Origin: CAZQEZ01 sp964592475
GTDB taxonomy: Bacteria; Bacteroidota; Bacteroidia; Cytophagales; Cyclobacteriaceae
DNA: 36,997 bases
Reading direction: 5' to 3'
Assembly: GCA_964592475.1 (NCBI GenBank)
Contig: CAZQEZ010000029.1
Coordinates: 1-36,997 of the forward strand
Made by a program: the position numbers and the translations under genes. Under the pieces are notes generated by a model that saw nothing but the letters and a program-made list of their open reading frames with translations, was not told where the DNA came from and ran no database searches. Of the stretch, positions 1-7,206 are shown one piece after another; within the stretch, counting starts at the first letter, position 1; the number at the start of each line of letters is the position of its first letter.

Positions 1-76
1 GACAAAGATTGTGAAAATAATGCAATAACAAAAAATAAGTTAAAATTCAACTATCCATACAATTTCATATAGAACC
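1..76 (-). repeat. Dispersed repeat copy R1 with a 26-bp terminal motif
   Basis: Bases 2-76 match 22351-22425 without gaps at 68 of 75 positions. The last 26 bases (51-76) are the terminal motif also present at 31561-31586 in the opposite direction, with 2 differences. Read from the outer end on the minus strand the motif starts GGTTCTATATGAAATTG. The copy continues past the left edge of the window, so its other end is not visible. The family looks like the end of a small mobile or miniature element. A shared regulatory sequence is the alternative, because the copy lies upstream of an exported enzyme gene. Confidence 0.75.
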
Positions 77-386
77 TTTTTCTTTCTGCTTTCGCACCAA
101 AATACTGATCTGTTGAAAAAACAGACGACCAGGGGAAAGATTTCCAAATACGTCTTGGATTCTATCTTTATTATTTGTAATATTTTTATTAAAATTAAAT
201 AATTTATCAATCACATTTTAATTGATTTATATTAATAATAGCTATATTTACATAGCATAAATTCATTAATGAATTCAATAGTCCTTTATAGTTTGAATAT
301 TTTACACAATGCAAGGCACTTCATAATTAAAATTCAAAAATCTTTTAAAAATGTAGATTTAAGACAATTAAAAACCAATATTAATC

Positions 387-1661
387 ATGAATACATCCAG
401 AAGAAATTTTTTTAAAAATTCAGTAAAAGGAGCACTGGCCAGCTCTTTAGTATTACAATCCTGTAATTTAAATGCAACTCGATCAAAAAATTCGGAACCT
501 GGTGACTTCACTGCACTTGACGAGATATTGAAAAAACCGGTAATAAAAAAAGAGCTTTTTAAAACGCCGTTAATTATTGAAAAATTGGAGTTGCTGCACC
601 ACGATGGCAACTTTCTTTGCAGCATTATTACCAAAGATGGTGCGCAGGGTATATCGGTTAGTAACAACATGCAAATGAGGTATCTTTATCCCATTTTTAT
701 CGGTAGGCTTCAACCTTTTTTTATTGGCAAAGATGCCCGTGATCTAGAACAATTGTTGGAAGAAGTTTATGTGTTCAAGAGTAATTATAAATTGCAAAAT
801 CTGGCGTTGTGGGTACCTTTAGCTACTATAGAATTTGCCATTTTAGATTTGTTGGGAAATGTAGCTGATATGCCTATAGGCAAAGTGATTGGGGAGGTTC
901 ATAATCCTGAAATTGCCGTGTATCAAGCCAATAATAATCGTGGCGAAAGCGCTGAAAAATCGCTGGAAGACATACAAAAAAGGGTAGCTGAAACGGGGGC
1001 CCAAGCATTAAAATTTAAAGTAGCCGGCAGGATGAGCGCTCCCGAAGATCCGCCGCGCCGATCAGAAAAATTAATACCTATGGTACGGGAAGCATTTGGT
1101 GCTGACATGACTATTTACGCAGATGCCAATGGCGGTTATGATGTGGCAGAAGCGATAAGAATAGGTAAAATAATGGAAGAGTACAAGTACGATTTTTTTG
1201 AAGAACCTGTACCATTTGATTATTATGAAGAAACCAAAGCAGTAGCAGAAGGCTTGCAGGTTCCCATTGCCGGTGGCGAACAGGAGCCTAGCATGCATAA
1301 CTTTCGTTGGCTAATCGGGAATGATGCCGTGCAAGTGGTACAACCGGATATTTTTTACTTTGGCGGCATGGTTCGTTCTATGAAAGTAGCACGCATGGGC
1401 GCCCATTATGATAAGTTATGCGTTCCTCATATTTCAGGCTCCGGATTAGGGTATTTGTACATGATGCATTATGTCTCGGCGGTGCCTAACGCGGGCCCTT
1501 ATCACGAGTTTAAAGGCTTTAATAGTTCACTCCCTTTGGAGTGTCCTACTTCGGATTTGAAGAGCCATGGCGGCACGGTGAAGGTACCCACTGGGCCAGG
1601 GTTAGGAGTAATAATAGATCCGGATTACATAGCCAAACATAAAGTGGTTGAGACGTTGTAA
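387..1661 (+). CDS. Exported enolase-superfamily enzyme (mandelate racemase/muconate lactonizing type), Tat lipoprotein
   Basis: This 424-residue protein has the enolase-superfamily barrel. The KxK pair is K209/K211, the three metal-ligand acids are probably D246 (YADAN), E272 (FEEP) and E298 (GGEQE), and H348 (CVPHISG) is a likely general base. That pattern fits the mandelate racemase subgroup, whose members dehydrate or epimerise sugar acids or epimerise other carboxylates by abstracting the alpha proton. The N-terminus carries a twin-arginine motif (SRRNFF, residues 4-9), a hydrophobic stretch and a lipobox-like LQSC with C26. I therefore infer export in folded form and lipid anchoring in the envelope, which is unusual because most relatives are cytoplasmic. 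The substrate cannot be named from sequence. The gene stands alone, with a repeat end 310 bp upstream and no clear terminator. Confidence 0.85.
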   Translation: MNTSRRNFFKNSVKGALASSLVLQSCNLNATRSKNSEPGDFTALDEILKKPVIKKELFKTPLIIEKLELLHHDGNFLCSIITKDGAQGISVSNNMQMRYLYPIFIGRLQPFFIGKDARDLEQLLEEVYVFKSNYKLQNLALWVPLATIEFAILDLLGNVADMPIGKVIGEVHNPEIAVYQANNNRGESAEKSLEDIQKRVAETGAQALKFKVAGRMSAPEDPPRRSEKLIPMVREAFGADMTIYADANGGYDVAEAIRIGKIMEEYKYDFFEEPVPFDYYEETKAVAEGLQVPIAGGEQEPSMHNFRWLIGNDAVQVVQPDIFYFGGMVRSMKVARMGAHYDKLCVPHISGSGLGYLYMMHYVSAVPNAGPYHEFKGFNSSLPLECPTSDLKSHGGTVKVPTGPGLGVIIDPDYIAKHKVVETL

Positions 1662-1852
1662 CGCAATATCGTGCGCAACATTTAGTTGGGGAATAGCTGT
1701 AGGGTATGGAATGGAATTACTGACTAAGAAGAGTTGATGGTGGGCCAGTATTGCTTTTAAGGTGCCAGCGAACGTTTTGTTTTAAGACCTGACCAGTCCA
1801 GGGCCGTCCAGGGAATGATTTACTGTATTAGACTAAGGGAGTAGTACTCAAC

Positions 1853-2068
1853 TTATTCAGAAATGAATACTTTGGCAAATTTCAGGACATCATTTTTTAG
1901 GTTTTCTTTCGCTTCCTCAGTAGTTTGCATAGTTGGCCCAATTTGAAATTCCATCATTCTTGTCTTTGATTTATACACTTTTAGCCACCCTCTGTCCTTG
2001 CGATAAGTGGCCAAAGCTACATTGGGCAAATCGAGATCTACCTGGGATAAAGTGATTGAGGTTTTCAT
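1853..2068 (-). CDS. Small hypothetical protein (71 aa)
   Basis: I do not recognise this 71-residue protein. It has a mixed-charge, soluble composition with no signal peptide or membrane segment. The N-terminal half looks beta-rich (TSITLSQVDL, VALATYRKD, WLKVYKS), and the C-terminal half looks like one amphipathic helix (residues 48-69). The composition is like that of real genes and the ORF is not a shadow of another gene, so I keep it. It is isolated between the enolase-family gene and tRNA-Arg. Upstream on its strand there is an A/T-rich leader without a clear Shine-Dalgarno site, which is normal for Bacteroidota. Confidence 0.55.
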   Translation of the reverse strand: MKTSITLSQVDLDLPNVALATYRKDRGWLKVYKSKTRMMEFQIGPTMQTTEEAKENLKNDVLKFAKVFISE

Positions 2069-2263
2069 GTTTTTTTATTTAGGAAAAATTTCGGGAAAGT
2101 TAAATTAATTTATGTCACTGGTCAATAGTTAAATTAAAACTATGAAAAATCACTGGCTGCTTAAAAAAATCGAGGCAGAGCATTTGATACTAAATTATTT
2201 CACAATTAAAATACGCTACTGAAAAATTTCCAAAAAACTTTTCTTCTAATGGCTCATCTGTCA

Positions 2264-2271
2264 TACCTTTG
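2264..2271 (+). promoter_or_regulatory. Promoter -7 box of tRNA-Arg
   Basis: TACCTTTG matches the Bacteroidota primary-sigma consensus TAnnTTTG and ends 14 bases before the mature tRNA 5' end. The upstream -33 element is only a T-rich stretch around 2239, so the match rests on the -7 box. Confidence 0.55.
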
Positions 2272-2285
2272 CAGCACTTTAAAAT

Positions 2286-2359
2286 GCACCTGTAGCTCAA
2301 CTGGATAGAGTACCTGACTTCGGATCAGGTGGTTCGGGGTTCGAATCCCTGCAGGTGTA
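2286..2359 (+). tRNA. tRNA-Arg (anticodon UCG)
   Basis: This is a cloverleaf of 74 nt. The acceptor arm GCACCTG pairs with CAGGTGT (one G-U), the anticodon arm CCTGA/TCAGG encloses the 7-base loop CTTCGGA with anticodon TCG, and the T arm contains GGTTCGAATCC. The CCA end is not encoded. It reads CGA and related arginine codons. It has its own promoter box upstream and a terminator directly downstream, so it is a single-gene transcript. Confidence 0.95.
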
Positions 2360-2364
2360 CAAAA

Positions 2365-2399
2365 AATAGCCTTCTTATAGCTTGGAAGGCTATTTTATT
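2365..2399 (+). terminator. Factor-independent terminator of tRNA-Arg
   Basis: A perfect 10-bp stem (AATAGCCTTC at 2365-2374, GAAGGCTATT at 2385-2394) with a 10-base loop is followed by a T-rich tail, starting 6 bases after the tRNA. Confidence 0.85.
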
Positions 2400-3034
2400 A
2401 TCGTGTAGTAAGTTTTTTGGGAATAGATTATCAAATCACCATTAAGCATTTTTTATTTTGTGCCTCACCATTTAAATCACGCGGATTGAAACATATATAT
2501 TTCACCGGTAAGCAATTTATTTTAAATCTTGTTTGTAGAAAAAATAGCATTTGTGATTGTGCAACTTTCAGGGATGCTATTGTGAATCTTCTTATTTGGC
2601 GATCTTGAAAATAAGATTTATTTAGGTAAAATATGTTACTGAAGAATAATATAGCATTAAACCTTAATAAAAAATATAACCGGGCAATGAAATCAGATGA
2701 ATTATAAATAAATAAGGGAACTCCGGATTAAAAAGAAACATCTAAAAAATATTGCCGAAATAATATCCTTACCCAGAAAAAATAGCTCCCTTAACCTTAC
2801 CTACAAATACTCCTATCGAAAAACTATGCCATTTACATTTTTTCTGTTTGGTTATTTCTCTGATTACCTTCAAAAGCTATTTATAAACCCTTGAAAGCTA
2901 CTATGTTAACTTTCCATTATCTATATATTAAGTGTTTTTATGAAAGCGCTCAGAAGTTTATTGTAGAATAATTTCTACACTTGCTGAATATTATTCCCAC
3001 CGGTAGGGCTATTTTTTCATTTTTGTACATTCAA
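2400..3034. other. AT-rich stretch without a convincing gene
   Basis: About 630 bases lie between the tRNA terminator and the regulatory region of the DUF4097 gene. A 63-codon open frame near its left end has no coding character. A separated inverted repeat of about 10 bp (TAAGGGAACT near 2713 and AGCTCCCTTA near 2784) is the only structure I see, and it is weak. The right end belongs to the sigma-54 control region. Confidence 0.5.
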
Positions 3035-3050
3035 TGTCCATATTCGGACG
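3035..3050 (+). promoter_or_regulatory. Putative enhancer/operator site 1 (TGTCnnnnTTCGGAC type)
   Basis: TGTCCATATTCGGACG has GTCC/GGAC palindromic arms. It shares 11 of 16 bases with the site at 4109-4124 and lies 68 bp upstream of the sigma-54-like element at 3103, a normal distance for an activator of sigma-54 promoters. The assignment is inferred from repetition and spacing. No activator gene lies in the window. Confidence 0.5.
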
Positions 3051-3102
3051 ATTTGTTTCTTGCTTATATCTTAAAGTATTGAAAATCAGTTGTTTATAAT
3101 GA

Positions 3103-3118
3103 TGGCACAGCAATTGAC
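3103..3118 (+). promoter_or_regulatory. Sigma-54-like promoter of the DUF4097 gene
   Basis: TGGCACAGCAATTGAC fits the RpoN consensus TGGCAC-N5-TTGCW in the whole -24 half and in the TTG of the -12 half, with the GC dinucleotide replaced by GA. The spacing is correct. Transcription would start near 3129, leaving a leader of about 68 nt before the start codon at 3197. Confidence 0.5.
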
Positions 3119-3196
3119 CAGTGTCTACATTATACTGTTCAATTCAATATTAAATACTAGCAACCAAAATTTTTAACTTAACTATATAATCTCATC

Positions 3197-4090
3197 ATGA
3201 AAAAAGCAATCATTTTAATTATCGTATTAAGCTACAATAATTTAATAGCACAGAATTTCAATATTGACCAGTCATTTTCAGGTATCACTGATATTACTGT
3301 AGAGGGTAGTTTTTTAGCAGTAACCGTCAATGGAGGTGCGGAAGACCGGGTGATTTTAGCGGGTGAGATAGATGGTGACCCCGATGATTTTCAAATTAAA
3401 TACCATGTTGCTGGCAATAAGCTGAAAGTTTGGATAGAGACACCGAGATTTAATTGGGGTAGAGGAGCAAATGGTTATCTAAACGTGCAGGTTCCTGACG
3501 CGGCTCGACTAAATATTGAAACTTCTTCCGGCCAATTGATGGTGAATGAAATCTCAAGCTACAACATGAATTTTTCTACTTCCTCTGGCAGCCTGGTTGC
3601 TAAAGGTATTTCTGGTTCAGGTAGTTTGGCTACAACTTCAGGCAGGTTAAAAATGTATGATAGTAATGGCGACTTTACTTTAAATTCTACTTCAGGCGGC
3701 ATTTCGGTGAAAGGTTTTAAAGGAGACTTAATGTCAACCAGTTCCTCGGGGAGCAATTATTTCGAAGCGGTTGTGGGAGAATTGAAGGCAGTAGCTTCCT
3801 CAGGAAGCATTAAACTTAAGGAAGTGAGTGCTCAATTAGATTTGAAAACATCCTCGGGCGGCATACGCGGCGAAACAGTAAAGGTAACGCGGGATAGTAA
3901 GTTTCATACTTCTTCAGGAGGCATAAAAATCGATTTGGCCAATGAGATTGATGATCTCAGCTACGATTTATCTGCCTCGTCAGGTCGTGTAAAAGTTGGT
4001 AATATCGGGCAAGGCAAAAAATTGGTAATCAATAATGGAGGTCCGGTAATTTCCGCTGTTTCCTCATCGGGAAGTCAATACTATTATTAG
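3197..4090 (+). CDS. DUF4097-family secreted beta-repeat protein
   Basis: This 297-residue protein has a signal peptide (residues 1 to about 18, ending IAQ). The rest is a repetitive beta-strand array in which a T/S-S-S-G turn recurs about ten times, for example ETSSGQL, STSSGSL, NSTSGGI, HTSSGGI and ASSGRV. This matches the DUF4097 / putative adhesin-like beta-helix family. Its molecular function is unknown, and members are often coded near envelope-stress or ABC transporter genes. The mature protein should sit in the periplasm or on the surface. A sigma-54-like promoter and an enhancer-like palindrome lie upstream. The next two genes have the same type of control sites, which suggests a common regulator. 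Confidence 0.8.
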   Translation: MKKAIILIIVLSYNNLIAQNFNIDQSFSGITDITVEGSFLAVTVNGGAEDRVILAGEIDGDPDDFQIKYHVAGNKLKVWIETPRFNWGRGANGYLNVQVPDAARLNIETSSGQLMVNEISSYNMNFSTSSGSLVAKGISGSGSLATTSGRLKMYDSNGDFTLNSTSGGISVKGFKGDLMSTSSSGSNYFEAVVGELKAVASSGSIKLKEVSAQLDLKTSSGGIRGETVKVTRDSKFHTSSGGIKIDLANEIDDLSYDLSASSGRVKVGNIGQGKKLVINNGGPVISAVSSSGSQYYY

Positions 4091-4108
4091 AAATACCGTA
4101 AACTTAAG

Positions 4109-4124
4109 TGTCTGATTTCGGACA
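4109..4124 (+). promoter_or_regulatory. Putative enhancer/operator site 2
   Basis: TGTCTGATTTCGGACA is the core of a perfect 6-bp inverted repeat (AGTGTC at 4107-4112, GACACT at 4121-4126). It has no T-run, so it is unlikely to be a terminator of the preceding gene. It resembles the site at 3035 and is followed exactly 20 bp later by a third copy. Confidence 0.55.
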
Positions 4125-4128
4125 CTCA

Positions 4129-4144
4129 TGACCAATTTCGAACG
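4129..4144 (+). promoter_or_regulatory. Putative enhancer/operator site 3
   Basis: TGACCAATTTCGAACG is a weaker copy of the same motif. It starts 20 bp after site 2, so both lie on about the same helical face, and it lies 77 bp upstream of the sigma-54-like element at 4206. A tandem pair like this is typical for cooperative activator binding. Confidence 0.4.
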
Positions 4145-4205
4145 CAAACAATGGTTTTTTATAAAAAAATGTGTTTCAGTTGCCTGTAAAGCTTGATCTT
4201 TTTAT

Positions 4206-4220
4206 TGGCATACTTATTGG
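4206..4220 (+). promoter_or_regulatory. Sigma-54-like promoter of the ABC ATPase gene
   Basis: TGGCATACTTATTGG matches TGGCAY-N5-TTG at the correct spacing, with the final C of the -12 half replaced by G. Transcription would begin near 4231, 15 bases before the ATG at 4246. That supports 4246 as the true start and argues against the longer reading frame that opens at 4171, upstream of the promoter. Confidence 0.45.
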
Positions 4221-4245
4221 CAAAACGATGTATAAATTAAATACC

Positions 4246-4935
4246 ATGATCAAATTAAATAATCTGGACAAATATTACGACTCTAAATATCAACGCACCT
4301 TTGTGCTCAAAGGAGTTGATCTTACCATCAATCAAGGGGAATTTATTACTATTATGGGTCCTAGTGGTGCCGGTAAGTCTACTTTATTAAATATCGTAGG
4401 TATGCTTGATCAAGCATCGGCTGGCGAATATGATTTTTTAGATCAGCCGGTATATAAGCTTAAAGAAAGAAAGCGTACCGAACTACATAAATTTCACATT
4501 GGTTTCGTGTTCCAGGCTTATCATTTAATTGACGAACTGACCGTTTATGAAAACATTGAAACGCCATTGCTCTATCGTGGTATTAAGTCTTCAGAACGAA
4601 AAAGCATGGTGGCCGAAATGCTGGATCGTTTTCAGATGGTAGCCAAAAAAGATCTTTTCCCGGAGCAGCTTTCCGGTGGGCAGCAGCAATTGGTTGGAGT
4701 GGCACGAGCTATAGTGGGTAAACCAAAACTACTGCTTGCAGATGAGCCAACAGGTAACCTGCACTCAGAGCAGGGCGAAGAAATAATGGAGCTGTTCCGG
4801 AAACTTAACCAGGAAGGCATGACCATCATTCAAGTGACTCATTCAGAAAAGGGTGCCTCGTATTCTGATAGAATTATTAGGCTTGTAGATGGTATGATTG
4901 TAAGTGATAAAAAGAAAGAAAAAGTATCTGCCTAA
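4246..4935 (+). CDS. ABC transporter ATP-binding protein, MacB/LolD type
   Basis: This is a 229-residue nucleotide-binding subunit. It has Walker A (GPSGAGKST, about residues 38-46), a Q-loop (FVFQAYHLI), the signature LSGGQQQLVGVARA (about 142-155), Walker B (LLLADEPTGNL) and an H-loop (VTHSE). It belongs to the class that powers MacB/FtsX-like permeases. The signature lacks the usual Arg after QQQ (Leu instead), which is uncommon. The start at 4246 is chosen because the family begins with MIKLNNLxKYY and because a sigma-54-like promoter lies just upstream. A TolC-type gene follows 10 bp after the stop, but no FtsX/MacB permease and no MacA adaptor are nearby. The partner permease must be elsewhere, or the cluster is a reduced one. 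Confidence 0.85.
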   Translation: MIKLNNLDKYYDSKYQRTFVLKGVDLTINQGEFITIMGPSGAGKSTLLNIVGMLDQASAGEYDFLDQPVYKLKERKRTELHKFHIGFVFQAYHLIDELTVYENIETPLLYRGIKSSERKSMVAEMLDRFQMVAKKDLFPEQLSGGQQQLVGVARAIVGKPKLLLADEPTGNLHSEQGEEIMELFRKLNQEGMTIIQVTHSEKGASYSDRIIRLVDGMIVSDKKKEKVSA

Positions 4936-4945
4936 TATTTACAAA

Positions 4946-6295
4946 ATGAAAAGATTTATATTAATATTTTTGGCATTTTTAGTTTATAGTGTGGTTAAAT
5001 CGCAGGATACTCTTACCCTTTCTTATGAAGAAGCTGTAGATATTGCGCTTGATAATAATGTAGAATTAAATCAGAATAGAAATCAACTTGACTTAGTTAA
5101 AGCAAATAAAACAGAAGCATTGATGCGGTTTTCACCTAATGTGAGCGGTTCCATGTCTGGTTTGCAGAGAGAAGGTCGATTTTTTGATCAAACAAAAGGT
5201 GCGATCGTAGATACTAAAATAAGGGGTGTCAATGGCTCTTTGGACGCAAATATTGCTGTTTTTTCAGGCTTTAACAGGATTCACAATTTGAAGTCGGCCA
5301 ATTATGCTTTAGATGCTTGGCGACAAGGGATAGAACGTTCGAAACAAGATGTAATTGTAGCGGTAGCCAATCAATATTTACAAACCCTTCTTGATAAGCA
5401 GCTTTTACAAATTGCCCGAGAAAACCTGGCTGCACAAAAAGCTCTTTTACAGCAAATAGATGAATTTTATCAGGTAGGTACACGCAATATTGTAGACAAA
5501 TATGATCAAGAGGCGCAGGTGCAAAATCAAGAAGTAGCTGTAATTAGAGCTGAAAATGCTTACGAAAATGATCTGGCCATATTGGCTGAAACATTAATGC
5601 TTTCGCCCGGTGTATCTATTAGATTGTCCAATGAAAATTATGAAATTGATCAGCAACTTATTCAGGATGTTTCGCTGGACAACTTGTATAACATTGCGGT
5701 AAATCAAAGGCCGGATTTACAGCAACTAGCTTATCAAGAAATATCAAATAAATATACATTCAAAGCACAAAATAGCAATTTTTTGCCTACTTTATCGGCA
5801 TTTGCACGCTATGGGTCAAACTATACCTCAGCGATTGATGAGATAGAAGATCAGACTACCGGAGAAGTTATTCCGGCTGATTTTCAGTATCAATTTAGCA
5901 CGTTAAACCCATTCAATATAATTGGGCTAAGCTTAGAAATTCCTATCTGGAATCAATATAGTAATATTAGGCAGAAAGTGGCTGCCAAAGTTGATTATCA
6001 GAATAGTCAATTGGCAAAAGAGGGTTTAAAAAGATCCATATACACTGAAATTCAAACTGCCTATAATGATTATCAAGCAGCTAAAAAAAATTATTTGGCA
6101 TCGCGATCACAGATGACATCTTCGGAAAAAGCACTACTAATGCAGCGGGAAAGCTATAAAGAAGGATTGAGTAACCTAATAGAAGTGACTCAAGCAAATC
6201 AGCTTTACATTGAAGCCGCCGCCAATCAGGCACAGGCTAGATTTACACTCATCTTTCAAGAAATAATTCTCGATTACTTTACCGGTACTTTATAA
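4946..6295 (+). CDS. TolC-family outer membrane efflux protein
   Basis: This is a 449-residue protein with a signal peptide (MKRFILIFLAFLVYSVVKSQ). It has the two repeated OEP domains of long coiled-coil helices typical of TolC channels, for example LSYEEAVDIALDNNVELNQNRNQ at the start of repeat one and the QRPDLQQLAYQE start of repeat two. It should form a trimeric outer-membrane channel for an ABC or RND pump. The start at 4946 is chosen because the signal peptide begins there; the longer frame from 4904 would overlap the ATPase gene. It is 10 bp downstream of the ATPase, so the two are probably cotranscribed, and it ends with a strong terminator. Confidence 0.88.
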   Translation: MKRFILIFLAFLVYSVVKSQDTLTLSYEEAVDIALDNNVELNQNRNQLDLVKANKTEALMRFSPNVSGSMSGLQREGRFFDQTKGAIVDTKIRGVNGSLDANIAVFSGFNRIHNLKSANYALDAWRQGIERSKQDVIVAVANQYLQTLLDKQLLQIARENLAAQKALLQQIDEFYQVGTRNIVDKYDQEAQVQNQEVAVIRAENAYENDLAILAETLMLSPGVSIRLSNENYEIDQQLIQDVSLDNLYNIAVNQRPDLQQLAYQEISNKYTFKAQNSNFLPTLSAFARYGSNYTSAIDEIEDQTTGEVIPADFQYQFSTLNPFNIIGLSLEIPIWNQYSNIRQKVAAKVDYQNSQLAKEGLKRSIYTEIQTAYNDYQAAKKNYLASRSQMTSSEKALLMQRESYKEGLSNLIEVTQANQLYIEAAANQAQARFTLIFQEIILDYFTGTL

Positions 6296-6323
6296 AGAAA
6301 ACAAATAAGTAAACCATTCCATG

Positions 6324-6362
6324 AAAACCTTTGCCATTAACAGTTTGGTAAAGGTTTTTTTA
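6324..6362 (+). terminator. Factor-independent terminator after the TolC gene
   Basis: A 12-bp stem (6324-6335 and 6347-6358, one G-U pair) with an 11-base loop runs into a T tract. It closes the ABC/TolC transcript before the convergent lolD-like gene. Confidence 0.85.
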
Positions 6363-6397
6363 GCTTGCACAAGAAGAGTAATTTTTACGCCAGAGCT

Positions 6398-7057
6398 TTA
6401 CTCTGAAAGCATCACCCCATCTTGCATTTCCAGCATTCGATCGGCCATTTTAGCCAATTCTTCGTTATGGGTAATTATCACGAAGGTTTGATTTAAATCT
6501 TTGCGCAATTCGAAAAATAACTGGTGTAAGTCGTTGGCGTTTTTAGAATCTAAGTTGCCACTGGGTTCATCTGCGAACACAATATCGGGATTATTGATAA
6601 GCGCCCTGGCTACTGCAGTTCGTTGTTGTTCACCACCAGAAAGTTCTGATGGCTTATGGTTCATGCGGTTTTCCAGGCCAAGCATATTTAAAAGATGCCT
6701 GGCATCATGTTCTACATCTTTTTGGTTTCTTTTGCTTATATAACCAGGAATACACACATTTTCGAAAGCAGTAAACTCGGGTAAAAGATTGTGAAATTGA
6801 AAAACAAAACCAATATACTTGTTTCTGAATTTGGCCAGTGTTTTGCTACGCATATTGATCACATTGGTATCATTAATGCTTATGATGCCATTATCAGGTT
6901 TATCCAATGTGCCTAAAATATGGAGCAAGGTACTTTTGCCAGCACCCGAAGCTCCCACTATGGATATAATTTCCCCCTTTTTTATTTGCATATTTATGCC
7001 TTTGAGTACTTTTAAGCTACCATAAGATTTTGTTATGCCGTGAGCTTTCAGGATCAT
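6398..7057 (-). CDS. lolD: LolD-like lipoprotein-releasing ABC ATPase
   Basis: This is a 219-residue ATP-binding subunit of the LolD/MacB class. It has Walker A GASGAGKST (residues 35-43), a Q-loop FVFQFHNLLPEF (84-95), the signature LSGGEQQRTAVARA (139-152), Walker B IVFADEPSGNLD and H197 in the H-loop. The phrase FQFHNLLPEFTAxENV is characteristic of LolD, which drives extraction of lipoproteins from the inner membrane by LolCE-type permeases. No permease gene is adjacent, which is common for Bacteroidota lolD. It is convergent with the TolC gene and divergent from sucC. Naming it lolD rests on this motif and on length, and a related export ATPase is possible. Confidence 0.8.
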   Translation of the reverse strand: MILKAHGITKSYGSLKVLKGINMQIKKGEIISIVGASGAGKSTLLHILGTLDKPDNGIISINDTNVINMRSKTLAKFRNKYIGFVFQFHNLLPEFTAFENVCIPGYISKRNQKDVEHDARHLLNMLGLENRMNHKPSELSGGEQQRTAVARALINNPDIVFADEPSGNLDSKNANDLHQLFFELRKDLNQTFVIITHNEELAKMADRMLEMQDGVMLSE

Positions 7058-7109
7058 ATTTCAGGATATAATTTTGAGCTATTTTGGATAAATAATTGAA
7101 ATAACAAAC

Positions 7110-7117
7110 CAAACATA
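7110..7117 (-). promoter_or_regulatory. Possible -7 box of lolD
   Basis: On the minus strand this reads TATGTTTG, a full match to TAnnTTTG, 52 bases upstream of the start codon. No good -33 TTG lies at 19-21 bp, so it is tentative. Confidence 0.35.
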
Positions 7118-7152
7118 GTGAATTTAGTTATTACACCGTCAGCAATTTTTCA

Positions 7153-7160
7153 TAATTTTG
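7153..7160 (+). promoter_or_regulatory. Possible -7 box of sucC
   Basis: TAATTTTG is a full match to TAnnTTTG, 46 bases before the sucC start codon. The -33 half is not evident. Confidence 0.4.
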
Positions 7161-7206
7161 CCATAATTTTTAAAAATTCAATCAAATTTTAAAAACATCT
7201 GCATAA

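Noticed and set aside
2417..2608. 63-codon open frame after the tRNA terminator
   Set aside because: AT-rich with an odd residue composition, no start context and no resemblance to a protein family; treated as chance.
4107..4126. Inverted repeat AGTGTC/GACACT considered as a terminator of the DUF4097 gene
   Set aside because: The stem is only 6 bp and no T run follows; its similarity to the site at 3035 favours an operator.
4171..4245. Upstream extension of the ABC ATPase frame
   Set aside because: It would begin upstream of the sigma-54-like promoter, and its residues do not match the family; the start at 4246 fits better.
4904..4945. Upstream extension of the TolC frame into the ATPase gene
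   Set aside because: It adds a lysine-rich stretch before a clean signal peptide that starts at 4946.
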